Origin: Rothia endophytica
GTDB lineage: Bacteria; Actinomycetota; Actinomycetes; Actinomycetales; Micrococcaceae
Direction of reading: 5' to 3'
Length of the DNA stretch: 64,000 bases
NCBI RefSeq assembly: GCF_928381505.1
Contig: NZ_CAKMSJ010000004.1
Coordinates: forward strand, 186,001-250,000
Shown here piece after piece: positions 6,916 to 15,915 of the stretch. The notes under the pieces were generated by a model, which saw nothing but the letters and a program-made list of their open reading frames with translations, was not told the DNA's origin and did no database searches. The translations under genes were made by a program, and so were the position numbers. Position 1 is the stretch's first letter, and each line of letters begins with the position of its first letter.

Positions 6916-8328
6916 ATGACCGAGAAGAAGCGCATCGTCGTCAACGCGTTTGAAATGACCACCACCAGCCACCAGAGCTTCGGCACCTGGCGCCACCCCC
7001 GCAACCGCGCCGATGAATACAACACCATCGAATACTGGACTGACCTGGCAAAAGTCTGTGAGAAGGGCCTCTTTGACGCTATCTTCATCGCTGACGTGGT
7101 GGGCGTATACGACGTTTACAACAACTCGGTTGCCGATGCCCTGCGCGACGGCGCTCAGGTTCCGGTGAATGACCCTTTCCTGCAGATTTCAGCCATGGCA
7201 GCAGTCACCAAGAACATTGGCTTCGGCGTCACGGCAGCTGCGACCTTTGAACAGCCCTACACTCTGGCCCGCCGCTACACCACCCTTGACCACCTGACCC
7301 GCGGCCGGGTGGGCTTCAACGTGGTGACCAGCTACCTGACATCCGCCGCTGAGAACCAGGGCCTGCCCGCCCAGATTCCGCACGATACCCGCTATGAGAT
7401 TGCAGATGAGTTCTTGGATGTCTGCTACAAGCTCTGGGAGGGCTCCTGGGAGGACGGCGCAGTGCTGCGCGACCGCGAGAAGGGCATCTTCGCTGACCCC
7501 ACCAAGGTGCACCCCATTGAGCACAAGGGCAAGCACTTTACCGTGCCCGGTATTGCTCTCTCTGAGCCGTCGCCCCAGCGCACCCCGGTCATTTTCCAGG
7601 CGGGTGCCTCATCGCGCGGCCAGCAGTTTGCTGGGAAGCACGCCGAGGCTATTTTCATCACCGCCTTGCGCCCCCACCTGACCAAGGTGCTGACCGGCCG
7701 CATTCGTGACGCGGTTGAAGCAGCGGGCCGTAACCGCGATGACGCCAAGATTCTCGCCATGCTCTCGGTGGTGGTTGATGAGACCGACGAGAAGGCGCAG
7801 GCAAAGTTCGAGGAGTATAAGAAGTACGCCAACCTGGAAGCCTCCCAGGCGATTATCGGTGGCTGGAGCGGTGTAGATCTCTCCCAGTTCGATGAGGACG
7901 AGGCGCTTAAGTACGTTGAGACCGAGTCCATCCAGTCCTTCCTGACCCCCTTTACCTTGCAGTCTAAGGATCGCGAGTGGACTCGCTACGAGATCGCCGA
8001 GCACTGCGCCACCGGCGGCATGGGCGAGGTCATCGTGGGTTCACCCCAGACCGTTGCCGATGAGCTAGAACGCTGGATCGACGAGGGTGGCCTGGACGGC
8101 ATCAACCTTGCCTACCATGTTTCCCCGGGTTCTTTCGAAGACTTTGTGGAATTCGTTGTGCCCGAGTTGCAAAAGCGCGGCCGCTACCGCACCGCCTACG
8201 AGGGCTCCACCTTGCGCGAGAACCTCTTTGGCGAGGGCGTCACCAAGGTGGCAGACACCCACCCGGCGGCAGCCTATCGCGGTGCTTACGCGGGTAAGCG
8301 CAGCGCGGCGGACGGTAATGTGCGCTAG
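6916..8328 (+). CDS. FMN-dependent monooxygenase, NtaA/SnaA/DszA family
   Basis: Bacterial-luciferase-fold monooxygenase of 470 aa that uses reduced FMN and oxygen. Recognisable segments are SHQSFGTWRHP near the N-terminus, the central LDHLTRGRVGFNVVTS, and FQAGASSRGQQFA, all characteristic of the NtaA/SnaA/DszA (Pfam bacterial luciferase) subgroup. A GTG start 10 codons upstream is possible, but ATG 6916 with GAAAGG upstream is preferred. A SAM-IV riboswitch and the nearby ssuBAC operon point to desulfurisation of an organosulfur compound such as a sulfone, although the family also acts on chelators. It needs a flavin reductase, which is not in the window. Confidence 0.87.
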   Translation: MTEKKRIVVNAFEMTTTSHQSFGTWRHPRNRADEYNTIEYWTDLAKVCEKGLFDAIFIADVVGVYDVYNNSVADALRDGAQVPVNDPFLQISAMAAVTKNIGFGVTAAATFEQPYTLARRYTTLDHLTRGRVGFNVVTSYLTSAAENQGLPAQIPHDTRYEIADEFLDVCYKLWEGSWEDGAVLRDREKGIFADPTKVHPIEHKGKHFTVPGIALSEPSPQRTPVIFQAGASSRGQQFAGKHAEAIFITALRPHLTKVLTGRIRDAVEAAGRNRDDAKILAMLSVVVDETDEKAQAKFEEYKKYANLEASQAIIGGWSGVDLSQFDEDEALKYVETESIQSFLTPFTLQSKDREWTRYEIAEHCATGGMGEVIVGSPQTVADELERWIDEGGLDGINLAYHVSPGSFEDFVEFVVPELQKRGRYRTAYEGSTLRENLFGEGVTKVADTHPAAAYRGAYAGKRSAADGNVR

Positions 8329-8374
8329 GGCAAGCTGACCGGGACGTACCGAGCGTCCTTAGAAGCCAAAGAGG

Positions 8375-8420
8375 AACCTTCAAAAGCACGGCCTTAGACC
8401 GCACTTTTGAAGGTTTCTTT
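8375..8420 (+). terminator. rho-independent terminator after the monooxygenase
   Basis: Stem AACCTTCAAAAG...CTTTTGAAGGTT with a GC-rich top and a following TTTCTTTTG tract. Confidence 0.85.
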
Positions 8421-8556
8421 TGCTTTGTCCACCAGTCCCCAGCTGCCCCTCGCACAGCAGGAGAGAAGGCCGGCGTCATCTTTGGTGTTCAGAGGGCTAA
8501 AGTGTGCGAGTATAGCTAGTACTAAGATGTGTACTTACTACTGAGAGTGGGTTGCC

Positions 8557-9765
8557 GTGTCAGATCCCTTTCCGCATACTCAGCAGCCGCCGACGGTTGC
8601 CCTGGTACTTGCCGGTGGCCGGGGTAGTAGGCTCTCGCCGCTGACCGACCACAGATCTAAGCCGGCTATCCCTTTCGCAGGCATTTACCGCATGATTGAT
8701 GTTGCCCTGTCTAATCTGGCGCACTCTGGTTTGCGCCATGTGTGGGTGGTGGAGCAGTACCAGCCTTTCACCCTCAACCAGCATCTTGCCGGCGGACGCC
8801 CTTGGGACCTTGACGGTACCCGTGATGGCTTGCGCATTCTGCCGCCGGTTCAGGGTCATGCTGTGGATGGTTTTGCCAGCGGTAACGGGCACGCTTTGTA
8901 TCAGCAGGTGCCTCTGCTGGAATCGGTGGGTGCACGGAACGTGATAGTGATGAGCTCAGACCACCTCTATCAGCTTGATCTGCGCCCGGTCCTTGAGCAG
9001 CACGATGAGCTTGGCTCTGACCTCACCATTGTGACGACCGAGATTGATGAGGGCGCCTCCCGTTACGGGGTGGTGCGCACTGATGGTCAAAAGGTAGTTG
9101 CTTACGACTACAAACCAAAGGCTCCAGCGTCGCAGAAGGTTGCCACTGAGATCTTCATCTTCTCGGTGACCGCCCTTCGACGCTCTCTGGATGCCCTGTT
9201 AGAGGGCGTCGACCGAGCTGATACCGACGCCGTGGGTGAGACTCTAGGGGACTACGGCGAGACTCTCATCCCACACCTGGTTCAGCACGGTGCCGTGCAC
9301 GAGTTTCTCATGGAGGGGTACTGGAAGGATGTGGGCACCGTTGACGCCTACTACCGTGCCCACATGGATTTATTAGAGGGTAAAGGGCTCCAGCTGGACG
9401 CCCCGGGCTGGGCTATTATTCCCCATCCAGACCCTTACGCGCCGGCCTATATCGCCCCCACTGCGCAAGTTCAGGGGTCTTTGGTGGCACACGGGGCGAG
9501 AGTCCACGGCCGCGTGGAGCACAGCGTCATCGGCCCCGGTGTCACTGTAGAGGCAGGAGCGGTGGTTGAGCGCAGCATCATCATGGGCGATGCTCTGATC
9601 CCGGCCTGTTCACACCTGCGGGCTGTCATTGTGGACGTTGGCGCGAAGGTGCCAGCCGAGCAGATTGGGCAGATCAAACCCGGGCCGGGCAATATCACTG
9701 TATTGGCGCATCAGGTGAGCGGTGAAGGGCACCGTTTTGATGGTGAGGCAGTCGCCCCTGCCTAA
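8557..9765 (+). CDS. glgC: glucose-1-phosphate adenylyltransferase (ADP-glucose pyrophosphorylase)
   Basis: Enzyme of 402 aa making ADP-glucose from glucose-1-phosphate and ATP, the committed step of glycogen synthesis. The nucleotidyltransferase signature LAGGRGSRLSPLT is at residue ~18, followed by SKPAIPFAG and the catalytic-region motif YWKDVGTVDAYY near residue 257. A left-handed beta-helix with hexapeptide-like repeats forms the C-terminus (APTAQVQGSLVAHGARV). GTG start at 8557. No other glg gene is in the window. Length is normal for the family. Confidence 0.95.
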   Translation: MSDPFPHTQQPPTVALVLAGGRGSRLSPLTDHRSKPAIPFAGIYRMIDVALSNLAHSGLRHVWVVEQYQPFTLNQHLAGGRPWDLDGTRDGLRILPPVQGHAVDGFASGNGHALYQQVPLLESVGARNVIVMSSDHLYQLDLRPVLEQHDELGSDLTIVTTEIDEGASRYGVVRTDGQKVVAYDYKPKAPASQKVATEIFIFSVTALRRSLDALLEGVDRADTDAVGETLGDYGETLIPHLVQHGAVHEFLMEGYWKDVGTVDAYYRAHMDLLEGKGLQLDAPGWAIIPHPDPYAPAYIAPTAQVQGSLVAHGARVHGRVEHSVIGPGVTVEAGAVVERSIIMGDALIPACSHLRAVIVDVGAKVPAEQIGQIKPGPGNITVLAHQVSGEGHRFDGEAVAPA

Positions 9766-9770
9766 GTAGC

Positions 9771-9797
9771 TACCCCTGCTGAGCCAGCAGGGGTGCT
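9771..9797. terminator. bidirectional terminator between glgC and cls
   Basis: Stem ACCCCTGCT / AGCAGGGGT with loop GAGCC between two convergent genes. It overlaps the cls stop codon. There is no strong T-tract, so efficiency is uncertain. Confidence 0.55.
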
Positions 9798-11292
9798 AGA
9801 GCAGGGCGCTCCACAGCCGGCATACGTTCTCGGTAACCTTCTGGTAAACGGGGCGGTTGACCCACTCGTCGTAGCGAAGCTCTTTGCATTCAGAGATGTA
9901 GTCACTGGCAATACGCTCAAGTTCAGAGACCATGCCCCTGTCCACGATGAAGGTGGAAACCTCAAAGTTGAGGGCGAAGGAGCGGGGATCCATGTTGGAG
10001 GAACCGATGAAAGTTATTTCATCGTCCACGATCATGAACTTGGAATGTAGGACGGTGGGGCCGGGGTACTGCTGAATCTTGATCCCGGCGCGCAGTAGCT
10101 GCTCATAGTAGGAGCGCTGGCCCATGATGGGCAAGAATTGGTCACCCTTTTCACACACGATGAGAGTGACCTCGATGCCGGACATCGCCATGTTGGTCAG
10201 TGCCTGCAAGAGGGTTTCTTCTGGTACGAAGTAGGGAGAGCAGACAGTGACGCGCTCTTCAGCGTTGTAGATCAGGTGGTTGATCAGACGTAGGTTATTT
10301 TCGGTTTCAAACCCGGGGCCTGAGGGCACAATTTGCGCTAAGGGACGCTGGTTGATGGTCACCTTGGTTTCGTTGATGATGCTGACGTCAATTTCTGAGA
10401 GCAATAGCTCTTTGGTTTCTGCGTACCAGTCCGAGACGAACACAGCGTTGAGCTGGTGAACTACGGGGCCGGTGCAGAAGTAGGAGAGATCTTCCCAATC
10501 CAACCCTTTACGGAGATTGCTCTTTAGGTTGTAGGAGCTGTGAATAGCGTTCTGGGAGCCCGCGAAAGCAACCTCACCATCGATGACCACGATCTTACGG
10601 TGGTTGCGTAGATCGGGGCGTTGCCACTGACCCTTCCAGGGTTTGAGGGGCAGCATGAGACGCCAGGGCACCCCTGCCGCAGTGAGTTTGCGCCGTAGCT
10701 CCTTCCACCGCGGGTACTTTCGGGCGCCGATGTGATCAATAAGCACGCGCACGCTCACCCCGCGCTCGTGGGCACGCACCAGCGAGTCCCAGACAGGCTC
10801 TGTGGTGGAGTCTAGTGCGGTGATGTAGAACTCGAAGTGGACGTAGGTAGTTGCTTTGTCGATCTGTTCAGCAAGCTCTGCCAGGGCGTCGTTGTTGCTT
10901 TCGCGGAGGTCAAAGCTGTTACCACCAATGAGGGGGAGGGCTCCCAGCTTGTAATTAAGGTTGGCTGCTACGCGTGCGGGCTTAGAAATATCTACCTCGC
11001 CCAAAACAGCGTCATCACCGTCGATGACGTCTTTAATAATTTGGTTCATGGCTCGCTGGCGGCTGCGCCGGTGCTTGGGCACCAGGTTAGAGCCGAACAC
11101 CAGAAAGGCAATGAGGCCTACGAAGGGAATGAAGAAGATGGCCATCAGCCAACCTAGAGCCACCACCGGTTTACGGTTGTAGGGCAACCAAAATATTACG
11201 GTCAGACGAATCAGAACATCGATAACGACCAAGGTCACCGATAGCCAGTCCGGAATATTGGGGATGTTGATGGTGGGCAAGAAAATGTTCAC
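9796..11292 (-). CDS. cls: cardiolipin synthase (phospholipase D superfamily)
   Basis: Membrane enzyme of 498 aa of the two-HKD phospholipase D family, which condenses phosphatidylglycerol into cardiolipin or an equivalent. Two N-terminal membrane segments (about residues 15-35 and 45-68) are followed by HKD motifs NHRKIVVID and LHSKFMIVDD with their GSxN partners (FAGSQN, FIGSSN). Length is as usual for bacterial Cls. It is convergent with glgC and divergent from a TetR gene. Other PLD-family transferase activities are possible but less likely. Confidence 0.9.
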   Translation of the reverse strand: MNIFLPTINIPNIPDWLSVTLVVIDVLIRLTVIFWLPYNRKPVVALGWLMAIFFIPFVGLIAFLVFGSNLVPKHRRSRQRAMNQIIKDVIDGDDAVLGEVDISKPARVAANLNYKLGALPLIGGNSFDLRESNNDALAELAEQIDKATTYVHFEFYITALDSTTEPVWDSLVRAHERGVSVRVLIDHIGARKYPRWKELRRKLTAAGVPWRLMLPLKPWKGQWQRPDLRNHRKIVVIDGEVAFAGSQNAIHSSYNLKSNLRKGLDWEDLSYFCTGPVVHQLNAVFVSDWYAETKELLLSEIDVSIINETKVTINQRPLAQIVPSGPGFETENNLRLINHLIYNAEERVTVCSPYFVPEETLLQALTNMAMSGIEVTLIVCEKGDQFLPIMGQRSYYEQLLRAGIKIQQYPGPTVLHSKFMIVDDEITFIGSSNMDPRSFALNFEVSTFIVDRGMVSELERIASDYISECKELRYDEWVNRPVYQKVTENVCRLWSALL

Positions 11293-11399
11293 CCTTCTGA
11301 GTCTACCGCCAGGGAGGATGAGCGACGCTAGAGTTCGTCTGAATCTTTGAGTCCCTTGTCAATAAATGGGCAGGGATGGTGAGCGGCTAGACTGGGAGG

Positions 11400-12053
11400 G
11401 TGAGTAAACCTGAGAAGTCTGTGCGCCAAGCGCGCCGTGAACGCACCCATACTGCAATCCACACCGCAGCCTTGGCGCTGGTGGCTGAGAAGGGTTTGAA
11501 AGCAACCACCACTGATGAAATAGCGGCTGAAGCTCAGGTAAGCCCTCGCACCCTCTTCAATTACTTTGCGGTGAAAGAGGACGCCGTGATGGGTTTACGT
11601 GCCCCGGAACTCACCGAGCAGATTCTTGAGAAGGACGCCGCGCGTCAGCACCTTGATTTCTTCGAACGTCTCACCCATCTTCTGCTCGATATTATTGTGG
11701 CATCAGTAGATGGCCCTACTTATACGCAGGTGCATGATCTTATCTCGCGTTACCCGGAGCTGCGCTACCGCATGCGACTGCATAATCTTGAGTGCGAAAA
11801 GACCTTACAGGCATTTTTGCTCACCGTTGACTGGGCCGCTTTTAGGGCAGCTGGCCGCCGCGGTCCCTTCCCCTCTAACGCGGCCACCACCGCCTCTGCC
11901 GCTGGTGAGGAGAAAGCCAGCGCGGCCGTTCACCTTGCAACTGCCCTTTTACGGCACCTAGACTTTGTGCGCGGTGTGCCGGAGGAGGCTGAGCGCCAGC
12001 AGCTGATTAGTGAGGCTGTGCAGACCTTCCGTTACCTATTGCGCGAAGATTAA
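11400..12053 (+). CDS. TetR family transcriptional regulator
   Basis: DNA-binding regulator of 217 aa. N-terminal helix-turn-helix is clear: IHTAALALVAEKGLKATTTD, EIAAEAQVSPRTLFNYF (residues ~15-55). The C-terminal ligand domain is not assignable to a subgroup. GTG start at 11400 directly follows GGGAGG with no spacer. A TAGACT hexamer 5 nt upstream could serve as a -10, so a leaderless transcript or an internal GTG at codon 8 are both possible. It lies divergent from cls, a possible target, with 107 bp between them. Confidence 0.85.
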   Translation: MSKPEKSVRQARRERTHTAIHTAALALVAEKGLKATTTDEIAAEAQVSPRTLFNYFAVKEDAVMGLRAPELTEQILEKDAARQHLDFFERLTHLLLDIIVASVDGPTYTQVHDLISRYPELRYRMRLHNLECEKTLQAFLLTVDWAAFRAAGRRGPFPSNAATTASAAGEEKASAAVHLATALLRHLDFVRGVPEEAERQQLISEAVQTFRYLLRED

Positions 12054-12181
12054 ACCGCGGGCGCTGTGCCCACCTACTTTCGAAGACCGATCAGCGTCAT
12101 CTCTTGTGCTCCAGCTCGCACCCTTGGGTAGAGTGGTACTGTACCCGCCGTACCAACGGCTGCGATTTTGAGGAGATTTTC

Positions 12182-13144
12182 GTGAAAATTCTTGTTCCTA
12201 CCTCTGTCACCCTGGATGAGTCCCGCCTGGGTCTTGAGGCGGAAGACACCGTGGTGTCCTATGACCCTACCGTGAACATTGACGCTGAACACTATGACGC
12301 TGATGTGCTGATTTCTTGGGCTAACACTAATGAACAGCTCAAGGACGCCGCCACCCATCTGGAGCAGGTAGAGCTGGTGCAGGCGCTGCTGGCCGGCCCG
12401 GATCAGGCACGGGCCGCGGGCTTCCGCAAAGAGGCAGTCATTACCTCGGGGATTGGTCTTCACTCTAAGACCGTGGCGGAGCATGCTCTGGCACTGACTC
12501 TGAATTTTGTGCGCTTCTTGCCGACCCTGGCGGAGCACCAAGACCGCAGCAACTGGGCTGGTGAACTAGGCGGAGCGCAGGAGCTTCACCCGGCTGACCA
12601 GGTGACCACCCTGCTGGATGCCAAGGTCACCATCTGGGGCTTTGGCTCTATTGGCACTACTACGGCCCGCCTTTTCCAGGCGTTCGGCGCTCAGGTGACC
12701 GGTGTGGCGACCACCGCCGGTGAGCGTGAAGGGTTCCCCGTAATTGCTACCGAGGATATCGATAGCATTCTGCCCGAGACCGACATCCTGGTGATGATTC
12801 TGCCCAACTCTGATTCAACGCAGAACGCTTTGGACGCCGCGCGTCTGGCTAAGCTGCCTACCCGCGCTTACGTGATTAACGTGGGTCGCGGCCCCACCGT
12901 CAATGAGGCTGACCTGGTCGCTGCTCTCAATGAAGGCAGCATTGCTGGCGCCGGTATCGATGTAGCGGTGACTGAACCCCTGCCTGCTGATAACCCGCTC
13001 TGGGCTGCTAAGAACATTGTGATTACGCCGCACTCTGCTGGCGGCCGCCCCGTAGACCCTGAGAGCCTTATTGCGCAGAACCTGCAGGCTCTGCGTGACA
13101 CCCGCGCTGGCAAGGAGGCCGACTGGCGCAACAAGATGAACTAG
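12182..13144 (+). CDS. D-isomer specific 2-hydroxyacid dehydrogenase
   Basis: NAD(P)-dependent oxidoreductase of 320 aa. The Rossmann motif is in VTIWGFGSIGTTTARLFQAFG near residue 150; the signature NVGRGPTVNEADLVAAL follows, and the C-terminal active-site region is ITPHSAGG. Candidate catalytic residues Arg (INVGRG region), Glu (VTEPLP) and His (TPHSAG) are in the expected order. I take GTG 12182 as start because GAGGAGA lies 8 nt upstream; the longer frame lacks a ribosome-binding site. Substrate is unknown; hydroxypyruvate/glyoxylate reductases are close relatives. Confidence 0.85.
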   Translation: MKILVPTSVTLDESRLGLEAEDTVVSYDPTVNIDAEHYDADVLISWANTNEQLKDAATHLEQVELVQALLAGPDQARAAGFRKEAVITSGIGLHSKTVAEHALALTLNFVRFLPTLAEHQDRSNWAGELGGAQELHPADQVTTLLDAKVTIWGFGSIGTTTARLFQAFGAQVTGVATTAGEREGFPVIATEDIDSILPETDILVMILPNSDSTQNALDAARLAKLPTRAYVINVGRGPTVNEADLVAALNEGSIAGAGIDVAVTEPLPADNPLWAAKNIVITPHSAGGRPVDPESLIAQNLQALRDTRAGKEADWRNKMN

Positions 13145-13159
13145 CTTCTCCTGCTTAAT

Positions 13160-13210
13160 AAGAAGTGACCAGATTTTTACGATGTGTAAAGATCCGGTCA
13201 CTTCTTTTTA
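13160..13210. terminator. terminator after the 2-hydroxyacid dehydrogenase
   Basis: Stem AAGAAGTGACC...GGTCACTTCTT followed by TTTTAAA, with a matching A-rich left side that could also serve the other strand. Confidence 0.85.
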
Positions 13211-13249
13211 AACGCTGAGGTGGGGTCCACCTACATCCCTCAGTACAAG

Positions 13250-13341
13250 AAATAAATTCCGCGTAGCTGGTCGGGGCTGGCGTGAATCGGCTTGTGAGCG
13301 AAGCGAACCGGGCGAGAGGGTCAGCTACGAGGAATTTATTT
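13250..13341. repeat. hairpin repeat E1 (conserved core, unique stem)
   Basis: 20-nt arms (AAATAAATTCC..TAGCTG / CAGCTA..GGAATTTATTT, one mismatch) enclose a ~52-nt core containing TGGCGTGAATCG and GCGAAGCGAACCGGGCGA. The same core occurs at 46994-47094 and 49579-49742 inside quite different stems. It sits between convergent genes. Confidence 0.85.
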
Positions 13342-13352
13342 TTTGTGCACCC

Positions 13353-15104
13353 TTAGCTGACGACGGCGCCGGTTTCTTCGAGCAGCTTGGCGCGGAGCTC
13401 GCGGCGCTGGGTCTGAGCGTCGGGGTCAGGTAGGGGCACAGCGGCCAGCAGGCGCTGGGTGTAGACCTCGCGGGGGTGGCGCAGGATCTGTTCGCGGGGG
13501 CCTTGCTCTACGATTTCACCGCGGCGCATCACGGCGATGCGGTCGGCCAGGGCGTCGATGACGGCGAGGTCGTGGGTGACGAAGAGGCAGGCGAAGCCCA
13601 TTTCGGCTTGGAGCTCTTGGAAGAGTTCTAGGACGCGTGCCTGGACGGAGACGTCCAGTGCTGAGGTGGGTTCGTCGGCGATGAGCAGCTTGGGTTTGAG
13701 GGACAGGGCGCGGGCGATGCCTACGCGCTGTTTCTGGCCGCCGGAGAGCTCGTGGGGGTAGCGGTTGCGGTAGGAGCGGGGGAGCTCCACGCGGTCCAGG
13801 AGTTCTTCGATGCGCTTTTGCAGCTCGGCACCCTTGGCGACGCCGGCGAGCATCATGGGTTCGCCGATGGATTCGCCGATGGGCAGGCGGGGGTTGAGGG
13901 AGGATGAGGGGTCCTGGAAGACCATACCGACGTCCTTGCGTACCTGGGCGAGGTTCTTGCGGGAGGGCTTGGTCATGTTCACGCCGCAGACGGACAGTTC
14001 ACCTTCGGCGACGTCCAGGAAGCCTACGGTGGCGCGGCCGATGGTGGATTTACCGGAGCCTGATTCACCCACCAGGCCTAGTACTTCACCGGCACGGATT
14101 TCAAGGGTGGCGCCGGTGACGGCGCGGAAGGGCCCTACACGGCCCTGCTTGGGGTATTCCAGGGCAACGTCCTTGAGGGAGAGGATGACCTCGCCGCTGC
14201 GGGCTGGCGCTACCTTTTTGAGTATTTCGGTGGCGGGGCGGTTTTGTTCTGCAGCGTCATTGATGGCGGCGTTGACGTCGATTTCTTCGCCGCCCAGGTG
14301 CAGCACGGCGCTGAGTAGCGCCTGGGTGTATTCGTGCTGGGGGTTGTTAAAGACCTCGTGAATTTCGCCGGTTTCAACGATTTCGCCGCGGCGCATGACA
14401 GCTACACGGTCGGCGAGGTCGGCAACGACGCCCATATCGTGGGTAATCAGAATGATGGCTGAGTTCAGCTTCTTCTGCAGGTTGCGCATGAGCTGCAGGA
14501 TCTCAGCCTGAACGGTCACGTCAAGAGCGGTGGTGGGTTCATCCGCAATCAGCAATTTGGGGTTGGTTGAGAGGGACTGGGCGATTATGGCGCGCTGACG
14601 CTGGCCGCCAGACATCTGGTGGGGGTAGGAGTTGAAGGCCTTGATGGGATCCGGCATTTCAACCATTTCCAGCATCTTGATAGCTTCTTCTTTCGCCTGG
14701 GCGGGAGCAATGTCTTTGTGCAGGCGTAGGGTTTCAACGATCTGGTCGCCGATGGTCATGACCGGGTTCATGGCGGTCATGGGCTCCTGGAAGATCACGG
14801 CGACTTCTTCACCGCGTACCGAGAGCAGGTCGGTGTTAGAGAGACCCACCAGCTCGCGGCCGTTGAGCTGAACGGAGCCGGTGACGCGGGCGTTCTTGGG
14901 CAGCAGTCCGATGGTGCCCATGGATGAGACTGATTTGCCGGAGCCTGATTCACCGACGATGGCGAGAACTTCGCCGGCGTGGACCTCGTAGTCAAGACCG
15001 ATGGCTGCGGGCACCCACTGGCGGTCGACGCCGAAGTCGACGCTGAGGTCGCGAACCTTCAGCACGGGCTGTGAGCCGGTCGCTTGTACGTTTGGAGTGT
15101 TCAC
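13353..15104 (-). CDS. oppDF: oligopeptide/dipeptide ABC transporter, fused ATP-binding protein (OppD-OppF type)
   Basis: Cytoplasmic ATPase of about 583 aa with two complete ABC domains. First domain: Walker A GESGSGKS (~residue 50), signature SGGQRQRA, Walker B LLIADEP. Second domain: GESGSGKST near residue 345, signature SGGQKQRV, LLIADEP. Both carry the helical extension typical of peptide transporters. Start placed at GTG 15104 with GGGA upstream; a TTG four codons earlier is also open. It energises the OppB/OppC pore encoded at 15916-18656, but a PH-domain gene on the opposite strand lies between them. Confidence 0.9.
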   Translation of the reverse strand: MNTPNVQATGSQPVLKVRDLSVDFGVDRQWVPAAIGLDYEVHAGEVLAIVGESGSGKSVSSMGTIGLLPKNARVTGSVQLNGRELVGLSNTDLLSVRGEEVAVIFQEPMTAMNPVMTIGDQIVETLRLHKDIAPAQAKEEAIKMLEMVEMPDPIKAFNSYPHQMSGGQRQRAIIAQSLSTNPKLLIADEPTTALDVTVQAEILQLMRNLQKKLNSAIILITHDMGVVADLADRVAVMRRGEIVETGEIHEVFNNPQHEYTQALLSAVLHLGGEEIDVNAAINDAAEQNRPATEILKKVAPARSGEVILSLKDVALEYPKQGRVGPFRAVTGATLEIRAGEVLGLVGESGSGKSTIGRATVGFLDVAEGELSVCGVNMTKPSRKNLAQVRKDVGMVFQDPSSSLNPRLPIGESIGEPMMLAGVAKGAELQKRIEELLDRVELPRSYRNRYPHELSGGQKQRVGIARALSLKPKLLIADEPTSALDVSVQARVLELFQELQAEMGFACLFVTHDLAVIDALADRIAVMRRGEIVEQGPREQILRHPREVYTQRLLAAVPLPDPDAQTQRRELRAKLLEETGAVVS

Positions 15105-15186
15105 TGGTTTTCCCAACTCTTGTTCGTGGTGTGAGGAGGTTTGTCGTTTTATGCTGTGATAGCTATGTCTGGAAGAATACGAGACT

Positions 15187-15807
15187 ATGAAGTCTCAGTA
15201 TTTGCAGAACCCACCGGTTGTTTTCCGGGCTAAGAGCGGTCCCTGGTACACCGGCTTTGCCGTGCTAGTGGCGGTGAGCGTGCTAGTTGCGTTGGCCTTC
15301 AGCAGTGGTTTATCCGCGGTGGTGACGCGGGGTTGGTCGCTGATTTTTTTGGCCTACGCTATCTGGTACACCCTGGGGCGGTCGCATCTGGTGGTGGGGG
15401 AGGAAGACATCAGAGTAGTGAATCCTTTTTGGACCCACACCGTGAATTATGCGGCGCTGATTGATGTATCAACCCGGTATAACCTGACACTGGTGACTGC
15501 CCAGAAGCGTTACCAGGCTTTTGGTATTCCTGCCGGTGGCATGGTAGCTTCCCGCCGGGCTCGCCCGGCTGACCTTGAGCGCTTGCCTTCCATTACCTAC
15601 GGTGAGGGTGGCGCGGTGCGAACCTCTGATTTACCGAACTCCCTGGCGGGGTCGGTGGCTCTGATGATTCGCGGCTACTGGCAGGAGCAGGTGGAGGCCG
15701 ATGCTCTTGCCGGTGTTCCCGCTGTCTGCCGTTCTAAGGCTGACCTTCTAGGCAGCGTTCTCTTTGCTGTGCTGCTGGTGCTCGCTGTCATCGGCTTGAT
15801 GATGTAG
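15187..15807 (+). CDS. PH-like domain membrane protein
   Basis: Protein of 206 aa with two hydrophobic segments near the N-terminus (about 21-40 and 48-66) and one at the C-terminus (about 187-205). The central part resembles bacterial PH-like domains (GEEDIRVVNPFWTHTVNYAALIDVSTRY). Function is not known. It lies on the plus strand inside the otherwise minus-strand opp cluster, divergent from oppDF and convergent with oppC. A weak GGAAGA precedes the ATG. Confidence 0.7.
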   Translation: MKSQYLQNPPVVFRAKSGPWYTGFAVLVAVSVLVALAFSSGLSAVVTRGWSLIFLAYAIWYTLGRSHLVVGEEDIRVVNPFWTHTVNYAALIDVSTRYNLTLVTAQKRYQAFGIPAGGMVASRRARPADLERLPSITYGEGGAVRTSDLPNSLAGSVALMIRGYWQEQVEADALAGVPAVCRSKADLLGSVLFAVLLVLAVIGLMM

Positions 15808-15860
15808 CACCAGCGTGCGGGTTCTGCTTCTCTATGTAGTTATCACGTGAAGTTGTTGTC

Positions 15861-15903
15861 AGCGGTGGCGGGTAGTCCGGGGGACGGCCCGCCACCGCTT
15901 TGC
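15861..15903. terminator. terminator between the PH-domain gene and oppC
   Basis: Perfect stem AGCGGTGGCGGG / CCCGCCACCGCT between convergent genes, followed by TTGCTG. Confidence 0.75.
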
Positions 15904-15915
15904 TGTAGCCCTGGG

